Assembly (NCBI GenBank): GCA_937884755.1
Contig: CAKZYJ010000055.1
Coordinates: forward strand, 1-37,234
Length of the DNA stretch: 37,234 nt
From: an uncultured Flammeovirgaceae bacterium
GTDB lineage: Bacteria; Bacteroidota; Bacteroidia; Cytophagales; Cyclobacteriaceae
Direction: 5' to 3'
The translations under genes and the position numbers were made by a program. The first letter of the stretch is position 1; every line of letters begins with the position of its first letter. The notes below the pieces were generated by a model. It made no database searches. It was not told the origin of the DNA and saw nothing but the letters and a program-made list of their open reading frames with translations. This document shows positions 26,774 through 34,636 of the stretch, piece after piece.

Positions 26774-26912
26774 TTACGGTGAACTAACTGTAATCGGGAG
26801 CAGATCATGTAAATAAGAATGGGTGGACTGTTACACCAATGCTTAAGGCATAGTGAGCAGGATTTCTTGATTATTTTGCTGAGCAAAGTCATTGAATTTT
26901 GTAACTTCAATT

Positions 26913-27266
26913 ATGAAGCTGCAACAAACCTTACTAGAACTTCGGACCGACCTTGACGCCCGCAAAGAGAGTTACCCTACTGCGCTTCCAGTGCCTGTAC
27001 TTGTTCAGTTCCGTAGGTTATATATAGCATTTAATGTGATCATCTTATCTTTTGTAGATACCCACACCGAACGGTTACTCACCAAATATTCCCCCCATAG
27101 CGTGCGCGGATCAATCTTTAACATCCTACATAGTAAAAAGTTAATAGAGCGCGATGTAATTACCCTGATGATCGAGTTCTGTGATGATATGAAACGGGTA
27201 GAAAAACGAATTGGTAAACAATTACCGGGCTTTTTAGACCAACTGGAAGATAAAGACAAGGAGTGA
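26913..27266 (+). CDS. small helical protein of unknown function
   Basis: 117 residues from ATG 26913; a TTG start at 26892 would add seven. It is rich in predicted helix and basic/acidic residues: MKLQQTLLELRTDLDARKESY, PVPVLVQFRRLYIAFNVIILSFVDTHTERLLTKYSP, and IERDVITLMIEFCDDMKRVEKRIGKQLPGFLDQLED. There is no signal peptide. I do not recognise the family. It is flanked on both sides, exactly 600 bp apart, by REP-like copies A and B, so it may be a passenger of that repeat or simply lie between two insertions. Confidence 0.6.
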   Translation: MKLQQTLLELRTDLDARKESYPTALPVPVLVQFRRLYIAFNVIILSFVDTHTERLLTKYSPHSVRGSIFNILHSKKLIERDVITLMIEFCDDMKRVEKRIGKQLPGFLDQLEDKDKE

Positions 27267-27614
27267 TCAACTAGTTTCGGCCTTTATTACACCTCACCTC
27301 CCTATCGCTGCGCGGGATTTGTAATCCTGTGTAATCAATGCCTATGGATGTTACATCCATGCCCGTGGGGCTATTAACCAATTTGCAAAAAGTATTTGTT
27401 CAGATATGGAGTAACTAGCCAGACTGCCTCAAGAACAAAGTCTCTCGTTATCACTAACAAAAGCGTAGTGCCTCGGCAGGGATGACCTTTTAGAATTTTA
27501 CGCTTAGCTGGGGCGAAGATTAGCTTGCTTTATCTGCTTAAGAGAAGGTAGCTAGAAACTCCTGTTTTCTTTCAAAATTTACTACATTGAATTTGAGAGA
27601 GAATCAACAGCACA
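27267..27614. other. spacer with REP-like copy B
   Basis: About 350 bp without a gene. REP-like copy B occupies 27307-27373, and similarity to copy C continues for another 20 bases (CCAATTTGCAAAA against CCACTTTGCCAAG). From 27400 to 27614 I see no clear structure. The promoter for the gene at 27615 should be here, but no consensus match is convincing. Confidence 0.5.
27307..27373. repeat. REP-like three-hairpin element, copy B
   Basis: Hairpins GGATT-TGT-AATCC, ATGGATG-TTA-CATCCAT (27344-27360, perfect) and GCCC-GTG-GGGC (27361-27371). It has the same order and orientation as copy A and lies exactly 600 bp further on. Confidence 0.75.
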
Positions 27615-28091
27615 ATGCAACCACAATCTGTCAGTCTACTTCGAAGAGCTACTTCGCTGGCCTTTGTCATTTTCGGTAGCATAACCCTCAGCTTTTCCTA
27701 TGTGGCTAGCTACGGACAAGAAACCGCTGCTGTTTCTACGTTGGAAAAAGATTCGATTCAAATTATTTCTATCAGCCATACCCAGCCTTCCGAAGCTGAT
27801 CATTCATGTACGATACTGGTTGATGTGATGTATCATCTGGCTTCCAAGCTCCAAGGGCAGCTTTTGATTGGCTTTAATACCGAAAACTCCGGTAGCTTCA
27901 GAATGCTTGATGATTTAGCCACCTTGGTTGAACCCGGCACAGGGTATCATTCCTTTGAGGCAACCATTACGGCGACACAGTGGGATGGGGAAGAATCTTT
28001 CAGCGTATACGTCAATCTGTCGGAGCACCCGCACCCCAAACGCTGGCGCCCCTTAGCAAACGACCGCAAAAGCTTACCACTGGTACCATAA
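27615..28091 (+). CDS. secreted protein of unknown function
   Basis: 158 residues. An N-terminal hydrophobic stretch (RATSLAFVIFGSITLSFSYVASYGQ) looks like a signal peptide with cleavage near GQE. The mature part is beta-rich: IQIISISHTQPSEADHSCTILVDVMYHLASKLQGQLLIGFNT, GTGYHSFEATITATQWDGEESFSVYVNLSEHPHPKRWRPLANDR. It suggests a single immunoglobulin-like or beta-sandwich domain. No family recognised. A terminator follows at 28130. Confidence 0.65.
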   Translation: MQPQSVSLLRRATSLAFVIFGSITLSFSYVASYGQETAAVSTLEKDSIQIISISHTQPSEADHSCTILVDVMYHLASKLQGQLLIGFNTENSGSFRMLDDLATLVEPGTGYHSFEATITATQWDGEESFSVYVNLSEHPHPKRWRPLANDRKSLPLVP

Positions 28092-28605
28092 TCTTCTTAT
28101 TCGTTTTATGAATATTACATTATCTCTCACCTCTTAGTACAGAAACGCAATAAGAGGCTTTTATCTCCTTTCTCCTAGTGGGCGGATTTGACTGGAGACA
28201 ACAGTAATTGCCCCTATAGTTCTAATGCTACTAACTTTTGTAAAGGCTAAAATCGGTAGCCCAGTAATGCATACCATCGAGTAGTTAATGATTTTAGTGG
28301 TTTGTATATATCCATTCCATTTCCCCATTTTTACTTTCGTGGTTTGACAATAAGAGAGTCCAAAACTAGCCGACTGTTTTGTCACTTAGAAATCATGATT
28401 ATTTGCTCTCTTACGTGGGTAAGGATTGAAAGGAAATCATAGTTATTCGCGCCTTCCCGTTCTCCTTATGTATAGAGTACTTGCATCACGCGGGAGGGAT
28501 ATTTACACTACTGTAATCTATTCTTTCTAGTAGTAAAAAATTCGTAGAAGCGTAACAACTATTAGAATGTATGCTGTGTCTACAATAGTATAGACATGAC
28601 TAACA
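28092..28605. other. gene-poor spacer of about 510 bp
   Basis: It holds a terminator (28130-28163) and no convincing gene. On the minus strand a 22-codon frame (28315-28247) reads MDIYKPLKSLTTRWYALLGYRF and stops; a 74-codon frame overlaps it. Both are too short to support without comparison. The rest is AT-rich with no repeat that I can see. Confidence 0.45.
28130..28163 (+). terminator. probable terminator of the secreted-protein gene
   Basis: CCTCTTA (28130-28136) and TAAGAGG (28151-28157) form a perfect 7-bp stem, followed by CTTTT. The loop is 14 bases, longer than usual, so strength is uncertain. Confidence 0.5.
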
Positions 28606-29043
28606 ATGAAGAATATATTTGTTATTGCACTGATAGCTGTTTCCCTAGGTGTTAGCTGTAAGGAAGAAGAACCTAAGCTTTTTGCCGTAGAGCAATGTAG
28701 AAATGATGGACAATCTAGATTTTGCACCCTCATACTAAAAGTGGTATCCGTTCGCCTGGAAGATCAGCAAGGTAGTCCGATTGCCTTAGACCGATTTACG
28801 GTAACAGGGGGTGACTATTTTGCTGAGGAGATTCCTAGCGAGTGGCAACAAACGAATGGTCAGTATACCATTTTCTCCGATACTGATGCTGAACGTATTG
28901 AGGTAGGAGGAAGCGATTTTTTATTCCGGGGTATTATCAATGAAAGGGTTGTTATCAACGAGGTTTACACCGTTGGGTTTGACTGTTGCCATGTGTTTTT
29001 ACAATCAGACAATGATACAACACGAATAAATAGCTTATTTTGA
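28606..29043 (+). CDS. lipoprotein of unknown function
   Basis: 145 residues with lipoprotein signal MKNIFVIALIAVSLGVSC (lipid Cys18). The mature part is beta-rich (VSVRLEDQQGSPIALDRFTVTGGDYFAEEIPSEWQQTNGQYTIFSD) and contains a vicinal cysteine pair near the end (GFDCCHVFLQ). It may be an envelope protein with a carboxypeptidase-regulatory-like fold, but this is only an impression. It is followed 22 bp later by another small lipoprotein gene that also has a CC pair, so the two are probably cotranscribed. Confidence 0.68.
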   Translation: MKNIFVIALIAVSLGVSCKEEEPKLFAVEQCRNDGQSRFCTLILKVVSVRLEDQQGSPIALDRFTVTGGDYFAEEIPSEWQQTNGQYTIFSDTDAERIEVGGSDFLFRGIINERVVINEVYTVGFDCCHVFLQSDNDTTRINSLF

Positions 29044-29065
29044 CTATAACTTAAACAAAACGTCC

Positions 29066-29431
29066 ATGAAAACAGTGCTAATTCTTGCATTTGAAATCGT
29101 CTTTTTATTTTTCGTGGCGTGCCAATCAGACGAACCTGCTGATGTTAATCCTGAGCTTCCCGCTTGGTTAGAAGAACGCATCCAAGAAGATGAATCTATT
29201 ATTAATTCAGATTCTACACTTTTGCCAAACTACGGCGCTTGGATCAGACATCAATACCAAGGTTCTTACTATTTTGAATACGACAATCCCTTAAGTTCGG
29301 TATTCTTAGAAGTATACACCCTAGAAGGGAAGCTAACCGGATGGTCCCATGCAGAATTCACAGCATATCTGGACAAAAGATGTTGTGAAACATATCTTTG
29401 GAAAGCTTCAAAGTATATGAAATTGGAATAA
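29066..29431 (+). CDS. small lipoprotein of unknown function
   Basis: 121 residues, lipoprotein signal MKTVLILAFEIVFLFFVAC (Cys19). The mature part has an acidic linker (PADVNPELPAWLEERIQEDESI) and a domain rich in aromatic residues ending with KRCCETYLWKASKYMKLE. It lies 22 bp after the preceding lipoprotein gene. No family recognised. The vicinal cysteines in both neighbours hint at a shared disulfide or metal feature, unproven. Confidence 0.65.
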   Translation: MKTVLILAFEIVFLFFVACQSDEPADVNPELPAWLEERIQEDESIINSDSTLLPNYGAWIRHQYQGSYYFEYDNPLSSVFLEVYTLEGKLTGWSHAEFTAYLDKRCCETYLWKASKYMKLE

Positions 29432-29593
29432 AAAAATCTACTAGCCATATCAACTAACACACATTTCCTTAGTAGCAATGTTGCAATCCCAGCTGCGATA
29501 ATCTCTCTTATATGAAGTAAGTGTTAGTGAATTTTAATATACTGATCTTATCCATTTGCTGAAATCGATGCAGCTTCAACGGTCGCTTTAGCT

Positions 29594-30190
29594 CTAAAAA
29601 CGTACCTCAAACCCTATGCGTACGGTATTCAGTACAGGTCCGGGAGGGGGCAGCAATACCGGTTCAATAGTAAGATAATAGTGTTTAGCAATGAGTATTT
29701 TCGTTCCGGCAAGTAGTGTTACTCCCGGACTCGCGATGGAGTAACTTCCCGAAGAATTTTCATCTAGGGTTAGTATTGGTGTATCTGAGTTTCTTACGTG
29801 AAATGTGGCGGTGGTGTTAGAACCAGTGGTGTATTCATACACTAACCGGGAAGCTTGCAGTCCTGCTCCGAGGAAAAATTTTATTCTTCTCTGGTTTACA
29901 AAATGATAAAGAATATTACTTTCAATCCCCCAACCATGCGTATGGTTTAGAACCTTAGAGGGGCGTCCTTCCGAAAAGTCAAAATGATTGGCAACGATTT
30001 CCAGGTTCACTCTTTTAGAGAACTGACGACTCCACACTCCGCCAAAATAGGTGCCAGTTGTACCATCAACTCTGAATGCGGCAATCCCATACTCAATCCT
30101 AATTCCGTTCTTTTGAGTTTCCCATTCAGCCTGAGCAAACCCTAGTAGTGGGGTACATAACAATAGCAAAAGTAGAAGTCTGTAACACAT
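29594..30190 (-). CDS. outer-membrane beta-barrel-like protein, function unknown
   Basis: 198 residues. Signal peptide MCYRLLLLLLLCTPLLGFAQ, then alternating strands: GIRIEYGIAAFRVDGTTGTYFGGVWSRQFSKRVNLEIVANHF, WGIESNILYHFVNQRRIKFFLGAGLQASRLVYEYT, SPGVTLLAGTKILIAKHYYLTIEPVLL, ending VRIGFEVRF with a C-terminal phenylalanine, the usual outer-membrane barrel end signal. Probably a small barrel in the outer membrane. No specific family recognised. Confidence 0.72.
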   Translation of the reverse strand: MCYRLLLLLLLCTPLLGFAQAEWETQKNGIRIEYGIAAFRVDGTTGTYFGGVWSRQFSKRVNLEIVANHFDFSEGRPSKVLNHTHGWGIESNILYHFVNQRRIKFFLGAGLQASRLVYEYTTGSNTTATFHVRNSDTPILTLDENSSGSYSIASPGVTLLAGTKILIAKHYYLTIEPVLLPPPGPVLNTVRIGFEVRF

Positions 30191-30577
30191 GATTAGAATA
30201 GTTATGTAAATTCTACGACTGTAACGATACCTTTTATGTTACAGTATGGTAAATCTTGCTAAGACAGACTATTACCTAGCGTCTACTTGCACTAGTAAAA
30301 TATGTCCTTCCTCTTATCCACTTAACATACATGAAGCTAAGCAAAATTGGAATTCCCTTCAAATTATAATTTGTATTCGTAGATCTTTATTCTTTTTTGA
30401 AATGTTGCATTGAAAAGTATGACAACTTTTTTACTCTTCAACGTTACGTAGGATTTGTAATCCCGTGCCTAACAATGTCTATGGATGCTACATCCATGCC
30501 CGTAGGGCAATGAACCACTTTGCCAAGAATTAACGAAAGAGTTACTACCCTTAGCAAAGGTAAACTTAAGCCAGCAA
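30191..30577. other. spacer with REP-like copy C
   Basis: Nearly 390 bp without a gene, AT-rich. The only structure I see is REP-like copy C at 30443-30509 and its right extension to about 30530. Confidence 0.5.
30443..30509. repeat. REP-like three-hairpin element, copy C
   Basis: Hairpins GGATT-TGT-AATCC (30451-30463), ATGGATG-CTA-CATCCAT (30481-30497, perfect) and GCCC-GTA-GGGC (30498-30508). Stems are kept while loop and linker bases differ from copies A and B, which suggests selection on the structure. Confidence 0.75.
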
Positions 30578-30950
30578 CTACTGTTCATGGCCGATAATAC
30601 TGCTATTACTCATCTCTACATAGTGGCAGGTTGTAAACAAATTTTGAATAGCTGATGCATTGGAGCGAATAAGATCAAATAATTGGCGATTTTTTATATT
30701 CCCGGTTGTAATGAGTAATAGTCTTTCTGGTTTTCTCAATATCATGTGAGAATGATAAAAGTCAGTGTCTTTAGAAATCACTATTAGCTCATGCTGGTCA
30801 GCGTACGTGGAAATATCAGTATCCGAAGTTTCGTCACCTTTGGGAAGATCATCTACATGAATGGCATTTAGCCCTAAAGATTGAAGAATTTCGCACATCT
30901 TCACGGGTAGCTGAGCATCAATCGCAGCGGCGAACCGTTAGAAACTTCAT
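30578..30950 (-). pseudogene. DUF5615 PIN-like toxin, frameshifted near its N-terminus
   Basis: The family normally starts MKFLIDAQLPVK. Here the ATG (30950-30948) overlaps the DUF433 stop as ATGA and reads MKFL. Sixteen extra bases (ACGGTTCGCCGCTGCG) then precede IDAQLPVKMCEILQSLGLNAIHV, shifting the frame: the ATG frame stops after ten codons. The remaining open frame (30904-30578, from a GTG) encodes 108 residues, including DTDISTYADQHELIVISKDTDFYHSHMI with the later catalytic aspartates, but starts after the first essential aspartate. DUF5615 proteins are PIN-like nucleases paired with DUF433 antitoxins. As written it should be inactive. A sequencing error is unlikely for a 16-nt insertion. 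Confidence 0.8.
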
Positions 30951-31177
30951 GCAGTTTTAATGTACGTCTTAGTTTTGGTTAACCGCGTGGCGTAGGCCAG
31001 ACAAGCCAAAATATCTTCCTTCTCCAATGCCGGATAATCTTCCAGTATTTCTTCCTCAGTCATTCCGGCACTTAGTAAATCTAATATCAGATCAACCGGA
31101 TAGCGTTTATTTCTAATGGTGGGTTTTCCGTGGCAGATAGCTGGGTTGAGGGTGATTCGGTCGAGTAGGTTTTCCAT
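30947..31177 (-). CDS. DUF433 family antitoxin
   Basis: 76 residues of the DUF433 family: RITLNPAICHGKPTIRNKRYPVDLILDLLSAGMTEEEILEDYPALEKEDILACLAYATRL. The family is a small helical, probably DNA-binding antitoxin (VapB45-like) that neutralises the downstream DUF5615 toxin. Its stop overlaps the toxin ATG by four bases (ATGA), the normal coupling for this pair. With the toxin broken, this gene may be an orphan that still autoregulates. Confidence 0.9.
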   Translation of the reverse strand: MENLLDRITLNPAICHGKPTIRNKRYPVDLILDLLSAGMTEEEILEDYPALEKEDILACLAYATRLTKTKTYIKTA

Positions 31178-31499
31178 GCTGTAAATTACGGAATTTATTA
31201 AAAGTCGTTTTCTGAGAAAATCATTCTACTTACAGAAACATACCGCCTGTTCTTCCAACGGGGACCACAATTTTACCTAGGCCAACTTACCGATATGATA
31301 ATAGTACGAACATGCTGCGCGTGATTTATTATCCTTTACCATCTATCAACGGGAATAGAATGCGTAATCCGCTTCGGTTTCACGACTGAGATGTATATTT
31401 TCTATCTAAATGCTATATCTGTTCAGACTATTAGAAAATATAACTGCAATACCACGTTTATAGAAGAGGTACCTACACAATCTCTAAATACCAAGCCTC
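31178..31499. other. spacer with a decayed copy of the repeat element
   Basis: About 320 bp without a gene. 31276-31340 carries CCTAGGCC, CCGATATG and GCTGCGCG followed by TGATTTATTATCC. These match the left flank and first hairpin of REP-like copy A with a 15-base deletion; the second and third hairpins are lost. The rest is AT-rich and must contain the promoter of the gene at 31500. Confidence 0.5.
31276..31345. repeat. decayed REP-like element, copy D
   Basis: It shares the left flank of copy A (CCTAGGCC, then CCGATATG) and a damaged first hairpin (GATTTATTATC). It connects the GC-rich block at 26421 to the REP-like element as parts of one longer repeat. Confidence 0.45.
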
Positions 31500-32390
31500 A
31501 TGAACTCTATACTCAATCCTTTTCTATTATTTTTCTTAGCGCTATTCGGAGGTGATTCAGAAAAAGTAGATGACGACCTGAAATATTTAGGGCAAACCCC
31601 GCCATCGCTTACCCCCGAATTATTTGCTCCGGGTGTAATCTCCACAAAAGAAGAGTTGGAGTACGGCTCAGTTTTTAATGAGGAAGCAACGGATTTTTTT
31701 TATGGCGCCAGAAGAAATGGGAGAATAGATATTCAGTACTCAAAGCTAATGGGTAATACCTGGAGTACTCCAGAAGCAATACTTCCTAACGAGAAGTGGG
31801 GATACAACGACCCCTTTCTTTCCCCTGATGAAAAAAGACTCTACTTTATTTCCAAAAGGTCATCAGATGGATTGAGTGAAGAGTTTGATCATGATATTTG
31901 GTATGTGGAAAGAACCGAAGAAGGCTGGTCTGATCCTATCAATGCCGGGCCGAGTATTAATTCAGACGGGAGTGAATACTATATTTCATTTACCAATGAT
32001 GGGTCAATGTATTTTGCATCAAACCGAGAATCACTAACTAACTTTGATATCTACTCATCTAAAAACGTTAATGGGGAATTTCAACCGGCCATACCCTTGG
32101 GCAATTCTATTAATTCTGAGCATTATGAAGCGGATGTCTTTGTTGATCCTGACGAATCATACATTATCTTTTGTGCCAAAAGATCCGAAGGGCTAGGGGT
32201 GGGAGATTTATACATTAGCTTTAAAAATTCCGACGGAACATGGTCTCAAGCTAAAAACATGGGAGAGCCAATAAATAGTGGCTACCATGAGCTTTGCCCC
32301 TTTGTTAGTAAAGACGGAAAATATCTGTTTTATACCAGTAATAACGATATTTACTGGGTAGATGCTAAAATTATTGAGCAATTTCGTTGA
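31500..32390 (+). CDS. PD40 (WD40-like/TolB-type) beta-propeller protein
   Basis: 296 residues. A short hydrophobic N-terminus (MNSILNPFLLFFLALFGG) acts as a signal sequence, without a lipobox. Propeller blades follow with the PD40 pattern: YNDPFLSPDEKRLYFISKRS, EYYISFTNDGSMYFASNRE, YEADVFVDPDESYIIFCAKRSEG and HELCPFVSKDGKYLFYTSNNDIYWVD. Such periplasmic propellers usually bind partner proteins or sugars. No operon partner is visible. It is convergent with the DRT3 locus, and the terminator at 32472-32495 lies between. Confidence 0.85.
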   Translation: MNSILNPFLLFFLALFGGDSEKVDDDLKYLGQTPPSLTPELFAPGVISTKEELEYGSVFNEEATDFFYGARRNGRIDIQYSKLMGNTWSTPEAILPNEKWGYNDPFLSPDEKRLYFISKRSSDGLSEEFDHDIWYVERTEEGWSDPINAGPSINSDGSEYYISFTNDGSMYFASNRESLTNFDIYSSKNVNGEFQPAIPLGNSINSEHYEADVFVDPDESYIIFCAKRSEGLGVGDLYISFKNSDGTWSQAKNMGEPINSGYHELCPFVSKDGKYLFYTSNNDIYWVDAKIIEQFR

Positions 32391-32466
32391 TAAAAACGTT
32401 ACAAAACACTTAGCATAGGCTAACATGCAGATACGAAAAGCACATACATTGAATCGGTAAAATTGT

Positions 32467-32495
32467 TAAAAAAAGCAGCTCGCCCTGGCTGCTTT
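32467..32495 (-). terminator. rho-independent terminator of the DRT3 locus
   Basis: On the minus strand AAAGCAGC and GCTGCTTT form an 8-bp stem around CAGGGCGA, followed directly by a run of seven Ts. It ends the drt3a-drt3b transcript about 90 bp after the drt3b stop, and on the other side could weakly serve the PD40 gene. Confidence 0.75.
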
Positions 32496-32581
32496 ACATT
32501 CCAATTCCGTTTTATCTGAAATTGAAATCTGCGCTTGTGTGTGAACCATTAAGGTTAGTAATTTGGACGGAGCGCAATACC
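32467..32581 (-). ncRNA. candidate DRT3 non-coding RNA with CACACACA template
   Basis: This segment begins at the drt3b stop and ends at the terminator. Read on the minus strand it folds into a TGCGCT/AGCGCA stem (32576-32571 with 32535-32530). That stem encloses a small AACC/GGTT hairpin (32556-32544) and leaves CACACACA (32543-32536) unpaired beside the closing stem. A second stem, AATTTC/GGAATT (32523-32518 with 32508-32503), extends by TTC/GAA past a bulged G, and the terminator hairpin follows. DRT3 systems are reported to include an ncRNA with an ACAC repeat template from which one RT makes poly(GT); this is recalled and was not checked here. The match of location, strand, structure and repeat is the evidence. 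The 5' end is uncertain and may reach into drt3b. Confidence 0.65.
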
Positions 32582-34627
32582 TTAATATACCTCTTGGCTT
32601 TTCTTTGCCTCTAGTTCTTTACCAAAATCAAAATCTGTCCACTTGGTAAACCAATATTTCCTAAAGTTAACAATCTCAGATATTAAATCTCTCGAGCTAG
32701 TAGAAATTCCATAAAAAGCAAGCAAATTATTTTTGAATTCTTGATCTAAGTAGGGACATGCAAGGAGATCAAATAATATAAATATCAACTCTGTAGTTTT
32801 ATGTCTTCTAGTTTGGTCAATCGTTTTAAACTTCCTGAGAATATGATTTTGGAGTATTTCCTTCATCTTAGAATAACGAGTAGTATTCTGGATATAGAAT
32901 AATAAAACGGTTATTGAAAAGTAGTTTAAGTGATTTATACATTCTTCTTTCTCTAAGTCGATACCATAGTGTTTGCAAATTACTTCTTCTGTGAGTCTAT
33001 ACTCTCGTCCAAGTTCTCTAAGCGCAATAAGAAGATATAAAGTTTCAACCTGAGTTTGTTCTGAACTCTCATATTTTTTTAATACTAAAAAAATCTCATC
33101 ATATACCTTTTTAAATATCTGATGCCTATTGTCTAGGTTAAAATTATCTTTGACTTTGGCAAATTTGGTGGCTTTGCTAATTATCATACATAATTTAATT
33201 GTTGTGCTTACCCTTGGGAATACTGAGTATAGGAAGAAGGTAAAATCAAGGACTTCTAGGAGTGTTTTACAGATTTTATTTTCGTACTTTCTCTGTTCTT
33301 CAATTTCATTATACGTTTTGATAAGCTTATAAACTTTCCGATCAATAATAGCTAATGAATAACTTTGTATTTCTCTATATCCAACCTGAGATTCAATAAG
33401 CACATTTTTAAATCTCGTTATTAGTCGATTGGCGCTTAAATAAAAAGAATATTTTTTAACAGCTTCTTCATTTTCCTTCATCACCTCGTTCTCTTTGAAG
33501 GAGAAAGCACCATCAATTAAATCTGTAATTTTGAGTTTAGCTCTCGTTATACCCGTAATTAGTGGTTTTTCTAGTAAATTAGACTTCGCTTCGTTGATGC
33601 TTAATTTGAACTTCATCAGTTGCAAACGGTAGATCTTAATTATCTCCTCTCTGGTAGTTTCTTCGTTATAAAATACGAAAATATCATCTACATATCTGAA
33701 TATCTCGTAATCACGTCTATTGACAAGAGGTGGGTTTTGTTTTCTTAGTATTCTTTTAACATTGCGGTCTATCTGTTGAAGAATTAACTCAGCAAAAACT
33801 CTGGAAAACTCTGGGCCAATTACGATTCCATTGGTTTCTCCGTAATTTAGGTTTTGCATAAACTTATCGAAAGCACCACCAAATGTTTTTGAAGATTTTC
33901 CAATATTATCCTTTACTGCATCTTTACTAAGAAGCGCCCAAGTAATGGAGTGGGAATAAATACTGTCAAAACACTTCGAGATGTCAAAGGTAAATAGGTA
34001 GTCATATTTCTTTTCACAACGATGATACTTATAAGACTCGAAGAATTTATATATGTTGCTTATCTCTTTGTAAACAAAAAAGGTTTTGAGGTTTTCATAT
34101 TCCTTATCAAATTCCTCAACGGTCTTGTGCTCATGATCATGCGCGAGTGTTTGAAAATGGGTTTTGTCTTTGTGGTAAGTGAACTTTGCGAGCTTATGGG
34201 GCCGTCTAATAGAAAAAGAACTAATATTGCAGTAATACAATATTAGTTCTTTGTATTTGTCATAAAATTCAACTACAGCAAGTTGATTCAACGGGTGTAT
34301 CACAGTTAATTCTCTAAATTCTTTTTCTTTGTGAAAGATTTTATATCCAAATGGGATCGTTCTCAAAGTGTGGTTTTTGAATTGAATCTCATTGTCTGAT
34401 TCTGACAATATTTGATTAGCATTGAGACCAAATAAAAGTTTAATAATTACTTTCAATGCGTCATCCTTCTTTTTCCAGAGAATTTTATCATTTGATAATC
34501 TGATTTTGTTTTCGAGAAGGAAATCGTAAAAATATCTGTTAGAAAAAGTTGCAGGTAGTTCATAAGGAAGAACATCTGATAGGATAACTCTTTCTTTTTT
34601 GTTTGTTATGTATTTTTTCTTTTTCAT
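32582..34627 (-). CDS. drt3b: antiphage reverse transcriptase Drt3b (UG8-type)
   Basis: 681 residues. RT motif A is TFDISKCFDSIYSHS (D215, with D221), the motif B region is NGIVIGPEFSRVFAELIL (about 266-283) and motif C is RYVDDIFVFY (D314, D315). A long C-terminal region (about 400-681) is helical and has no recognisable nuclease or maturase domain. Size, motif variants and position directly after the smaller RT (9-bp gap) match Drt3b of defense-associated reverse transcriptase type 3. The known pair makes alternating GT/AC DNA in antiphage defence, Drt3b producing the AC strand without a nucleic-acid template (recalled, unverified). The gene is clearly AT-richer than the core genes of the window, suggesting transfer. 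Confidence 0.88.
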   Translation of the reverse strand: MKKKKYITNKKERVILSDVLPYELPATFSNRYFYDFLLENKIRLSNDKILWKKKDDALKVIIKLLFGLNANQILSESDNEIQFKNHTLRTIPFGYKIFHKEKEFRELTVIHPLNQLAVVEFYDKYKELILYYCNISSFSIRRPHKLAKFTYHKDKTHFQTLAHDHEHKTVEEFDKEYENLKTFFVYKEISNIYKFFESYKYHRCEKKYDYLFTFDISKCFDSIYSHSITWALLSKDAVKDNIGKSSKTFGGAFDKFMQNLNYGETNGIVIGPEFSRVFAELILQQIDRNVKRILRKQNPPLVNRRDYEIFRYVDDIFVFYNEETTREEIIKIYRLQLMKFKLSINEAKSNLLEKPLITGITRAKLKITDLIDGAFSFKENEVMKENEEAVKKYSFYLSANRLITRFKNVLIESQVGYREIQSYSLAIIDRKVYKLIKTYNEIEEQRKYENKICKTLLEVLDFTFFLYSVFPRVSTTIKLCMIISKATKFAKVKDNFNLDNRHQIFKKVYDEIFLVLKKYESSEQTQVETLYLLIALRELGREYRLTEEVICKHYGIDLEKEECINHLNYFSITVLLFYIQNTTRYSKMKEILQNHILRKFKTIDQTRRHKTTELIFILFDLLACPYLDQEFKNNLLAFYGISTSSRDLISEIVNFRKYWFTKWTDFDFGKELEAKKSQEVY

Positions 34628-34636
34628 ACTTCAATA

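Larger units (their letters stand above)
26298..26912. other. gene-free repeat region: GC-rich block followed by REP-like copy A
   Basis: About 600 bp without a credible gene. 26420-26660 is strikingly GC-rich with inverted segments (TTTCTTTGTCT at 26452 and ACAAAGAAAC at 26496 flank a block of CCCGTCCCGG/CGGGCC type). A 260-base open frame on the minus strand here looks like a by-product of this composition. REP-like copy A follows at 26707-26773. Confidence 0.6.

Noticed and set aside
28247-28385. Short minus-strand frames (22 and 74 codons), the former ending WYALLGYRF like an outer-membrane barrel terminus
   Set aside because: No upstream barrel sequence in any frame joins to it, and length alone cannot support a gene. 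A decayed barrel gene remains possible.
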